Of a DNA stretch of 36,868 nucleotides, positions 32,044-36,868 are shown one piece after another. The DNA comes from Rhizophlyctis rosea (Eukaryota > Chytridiomycota > Chytridiomycetes > Rhizophlyctidales > Rhizophlyctidaceae). The notes under the pieces were generated by a model that saw only the letters and a program-made list of their open reading frames with translations, did no database searches and was not told the origin of the DNA. Where the stretch lies: positions 402 to 37,269 of the forward strand of contig JADGJC010000368.1 of the NCBI GenBank assembly GCA_027596075.1, given 5' to 3'. The position numbers and the translations under genes were made by a program. Each line of letters opens with the position of its first letter. The stretch's first letter is position 1.

Positions 32044-32653
32044 GCCGAGAATCGGGCTAAGGGTGCGATACTGAAGCAGGGAAGTTGTTTCCGCTGAAGC
32101 AAGTGGTATGTTGACGGAATGCGAGTCCGGTAGAGGGCCTGTTGTATAGAGGTTTCCGTCACGATGCAGAAGATGGGATTGCTGCTAGGGAAGGCAGCTG
32201 TAAGGTAAATCATAGGGGCCAGGCTGCCACGGCCCATCAGGAAGGCTTTTGGAGGAAGTGGGGCTGCATCAGGCAATTCCCGATTGATGTGGAGTGACTC
32301 ACAACTTTGTGGTGAGACTTGAAAACCAAAATTGGGAAAATCAATTTAATTTTGTCCGAGCAATGTGAGCAAATTGACTTGATATGATATGGACAAGTCA
32401 TTCTGAGTCACAAAACCCATGCCCTGGGGCCATCAAGATGGGTCCTCCTGGCAAGTGGAAAATGCAGAAGCAGAAATGAAGCAGACATGCCCTTCTGAGC
32501 TTCTCACTTTTGGTTCTTGAATTTTGTGCACCGGTCATTTCCCAATTGGTTGATTGTCAACTGGCCAAGTGCCACCATAGAAGCACCGCCGCTTGAACGA
32601 AGCAGCCTTTCGACGACCTGCACACCGGCAACTGGCGAGCTTCGGGGAGAGGA
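32044..32653. promoter_or_regulatory. Divergent promoter region RPP21 / KRR1
   Basis: About 610 bp separates the start codons of two RNA-processing genes transcribed away from each other. An AT-rich segment (about 32326-32360, AAAATTGGGAAAATCAATTT) stands in the middle and is the most likely nucleosome-free core. I see no exact RRPE or PAC box. Confidence 0.4.
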
Positions 32654-34417
<1,764 letters not shown>

Positions 34418-34487
34418 GGATCAAGAGTACCACATGTAGAATATCAATCATTGTAACATATGGCATATAATTTATGATTTTAGTCCA

Positions 34488-36868
34488 GTGCTGGACTTTC
34501 ATCAGCGATGCTATCATAGATGGATGAGTCGGAGTTACACACCTATAGAAGGGACATGGGAAGATTCCTGGCCTATTGAGGTGTGGGCTCGCGCGTTTAC
34601 CTCGGCAGAGACCAATTACAGCACCACAATTCAGGAGAAATTAGCCGTAGTTCAAGCTCTCACCCACTTTGAACACTTGCTACGGGGAGTACAGTTCACT
34701 CTGTGTACAGACCACAAAGCTCTGTTAGGGCAAGGGACCACCGGCAAGCCTAGCACGGATCGAAAGCTTGCGAGGTGGCAAACGTACATGGACACCTTCG
34801 CCATGGAATGTGCGCACATTCCAGGCGACGGAAATCTCTTTGCAGACACGTTAAGTAGGGTATGGGAAGGGTACCCCACTGATGAGTTACTGGAAATCAA
34901 GCCAAACGGTGACGAATGGAAGTGGAACATGGCACGAGTGAATGCAGTAACTCGTAGCCAAACTCGCATTGCTTCCGGGGGAGACAATACCACGGAAAAG
35001 GTCGAAAGCAACGCGGAAATACCATCGGAAGCTGAAAATGATGGGTCTAGGGAGACGAAAGCTGCTACTGGGGACATGGGGAATGAAGTACCCATTGATG
35101 TTGGTGGAAAAACGAATTTCACGGACTTGAATGAGATTCGAACTCAGGACGGCTCACGTCATTGACCGGGACGTGTGGAAACACGGGAGGAACCACAAAT
35201 TGAACCGGACAAGCCCGAAAACGCGTCCGATCAGCCGGAATTCCAGCCAAACAAGCCAATGTCTCGCGAAAATGGTCAAGTCTCGGGAAGTAAACAAATC
35301 GAGACCGACACCGGCATACCATTAATGCCTTCAAGTTTTGAAGAGTTGCGGGGCACTGCATATGTCAACGGGGAGACGCTTGATGTGATGTTTGGACCGG
35401 GGTGTCGGGAAGCACTTGCAAAGGTCCAAGAGGTCGACAAAATGTACGCGGCAGCGGTTAAACGGCCTGCGGATTTCAAAAACTTCCTAGCGAGCAAAGG
35501 GGATGACGGACTTTTTCGCTTCAATGGTAGAATTGTGGTGCCATTGCAATTTGAGTGGAAAGGCCGTTCGTTCACCAGGACGCTTATCGAGTACGTACAT
35601 TTCGAGAAGGCACACGTGGGTGTTAAGGACACCACGGCTGGCTTGAGGGGGTACTTTTGGGAACGGATGCATCGAGAAATCACGGAATTCGTCAAGGAGT
35701 GCGATGAATGTCAGCGGGCAAATCACAGAACCACAGCTGCTCCTGGCATGTACCAAGCTATGCCAACCACAGTATCGGGGTTCCGGCATGTAGCGTGGGA
35801 TTTCCAAGGACCGTTTCCCAAACAAGGATACGGACGGTGTTGAGCGCACAGCACTGTAGAACGTGCTAGCTAGAGGGAAGGGGTACGTGCTACTAATTCC
35901 CATTTCGCACACCGTTACGGCTGCGGACCTTGCCAAAGTGTTTGTGCAACGAATTTATCCAACTACGGAGGTACCGGAGACCGTGCTGTCGGACAGGGAC
36001 CCGAAGTTCACGTCTCCGTTCTGGGAATCGGTGGTAGCCTTGCTTCCTATGAAATCGTTGCTCACTTCGGCGTTTCATCCGCGCAAGAATGGTGGGATTG
36101 AAAGGAGACACCGTATCGTGAACATGGTAATGACGGCGTTGGTGGATGCTTGTCAATCCAATTGGGTGGAATGCGCCCCACATGTTCAATTTCGAATGAA
36201 TGCCACCGTCTCAAGCACGAAGGGGTATACGCCTTTTGAATTAACAATGGGGTAAATTCCAACCACGTTTCCTATGCGCACGGATATGAGTCTGTTCACT
36301 CATGCGGAAGCACAACTGTTCGTGGAAGGGACGTCGGCAATGCGCGCGGCTGCGGAAGACGCGATCCTTGCGGCTCGGTTGAAACAAATGAATGAGAGAA
36401 ACGGCATACGGGGAGAGACGCCAATTTACAACCCGAGTGATAAAGTGTTACTCAGTACGGAGAACTTGAACCTGAAGGCGCGTGGGGAAGGCGCACCCGT
36501 CGCCAAATGGCAACACCGGTGGGTTGGACCATTTGACGTCGTATCGCAGAAGGGCACAACTGTTAAGTTGAAGCTTCCTACTGAGTGGGCGGAGTTGCAT
36601 CCACGCCTCCACGTGGAGTTGATACGTCAGTCTACGGTGCACCGGGCCGGTACGATGAGCCACCACCAGAACTGGACACGGAGGGAGTACCAATTTTCGA
36701 AGTTGAAGAATTGGTCAACATTCGGTGGAACGGAAGGTGCCGTCGCTTCGAGTGGCGCACCAAATGGAAGGGGTACCCGGAGTTGACATGGGAACCTATC
36801 GAGAACCTTGCGGGAGCATCGGAACTTTTGAAGGAGTTCCGCGACAAGCACGGCATGGAACAAGAGCC
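34488..36868 (+). mobile_element. Ty3/Gypsy chromovirus, 3' half, decayed
   Basis: The pol polyprotein is recognisable from RNase H onward. RNase H: FTSAETNYSTTIQEKLAVVQ, LCTDHKALLG, HIPGDGNLFADTLSR. Integrase zinc finger: H in EYVHFEKAHVG and CDECQRANH. Integrase core: first Asp in WDFQGPFPKQ, second in LSDRDPKFTSPFW, Glu in GGIERRHRIV. Integrase C-terminal module: KWQHRWVGPFDVV and LHPRLHVELI. Chromodomain near the window end: IFEVEELVNIRWN, FEWRTKWKGYPELTWEP. Lesions are TGA 35163-35165, a shift near 35825, TAG 35857-35859, TAA 36253-36255 and a shift at about 36640-36680. Gag, protease and reverse transcriptase are absent: the element starts ~70-130 bp after the KRR1 stop. No LTR is seen; the 3' end runs off the window. 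Not autonomous. Confidence 0.92.

Noticed and set aside
35125..35165. tRNA T-loop-like GAGTTCGAATCTC on the minus strand
   Set aside because: No A box, acceptor stem or anticodon arm can be formed around it, and it lies within retroelement sequence.

Overview
The window is nuclear DNA from a filamentous or zoosporic fungus. The grounds are short spliceosomal introns (about 55-90 bp, GT-AG, CTGAC/CTAAC-like branch sites), fungal orthologues of ribosome-assembly and tRNA-processing genes, a hybrid histidine kinase, a chromodomain Ty3/Gypsy element and a TTAGGG-type telomere unit. An early-diverging lineage such as a chytrid fits best; that placement is inference.

Layout. 0.9-2.6 kb, 7.1-9.1 kb, 21.9-23.2 kb and 24.0-25.7 kb carry four copies (here A, B, C, D) of one F-box-like family on both strands. 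Copies A, B and D share a 71-nt internal exon and the same flanking introns, and each is broken by one or more frameshifts or a stop. Between A and B lie weak ORFs, a decayed Kelch-repeat gene (4.2-5.15 kb) and an interstitial telomeric repeat. A two-exon BTB/POZ gene follows B (9.2-10.0 kb). URM1 (minus, 11.6-12.2 kb), a broken DNA ligase I fragment (13.0-13.7 kb) and an F-box/ankyrin gene (minus, 15.1-16.5 kb) come next.

The clearest genes are three RNA-machinery genes: UTP22/Nrap (nine exons, 17.2-21.5 kb), KRR1 (nine exons, 32.65-34.4 kb) and RPP21/RPR2, an RNase P protein (minus, 31.4-32.0 kb), divergent from KRR1. UTP22 and KRR1 both act in the small-subunit processome. A hybrid histidine kinase with damaged parts fills 28.3-31.0 kb. 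From 34.5 kb to the window end is the 3' half of a chromovirus (RNase H, integrase, chromodomain) with several stops and shifts. A 10-N assembly gap at 25.73 kb is flanked by a duplicated 24-mer.

Overall, conserved housekeeping genes read cleanly, whereas members of fast-evolving families (F-box-like, Kelch, ligase copy, kinase, retroelement) carry most of the lesions. That points to birth-and-death decay, although several lesions are one-base losses in homopolymers and some could be sequence errors.
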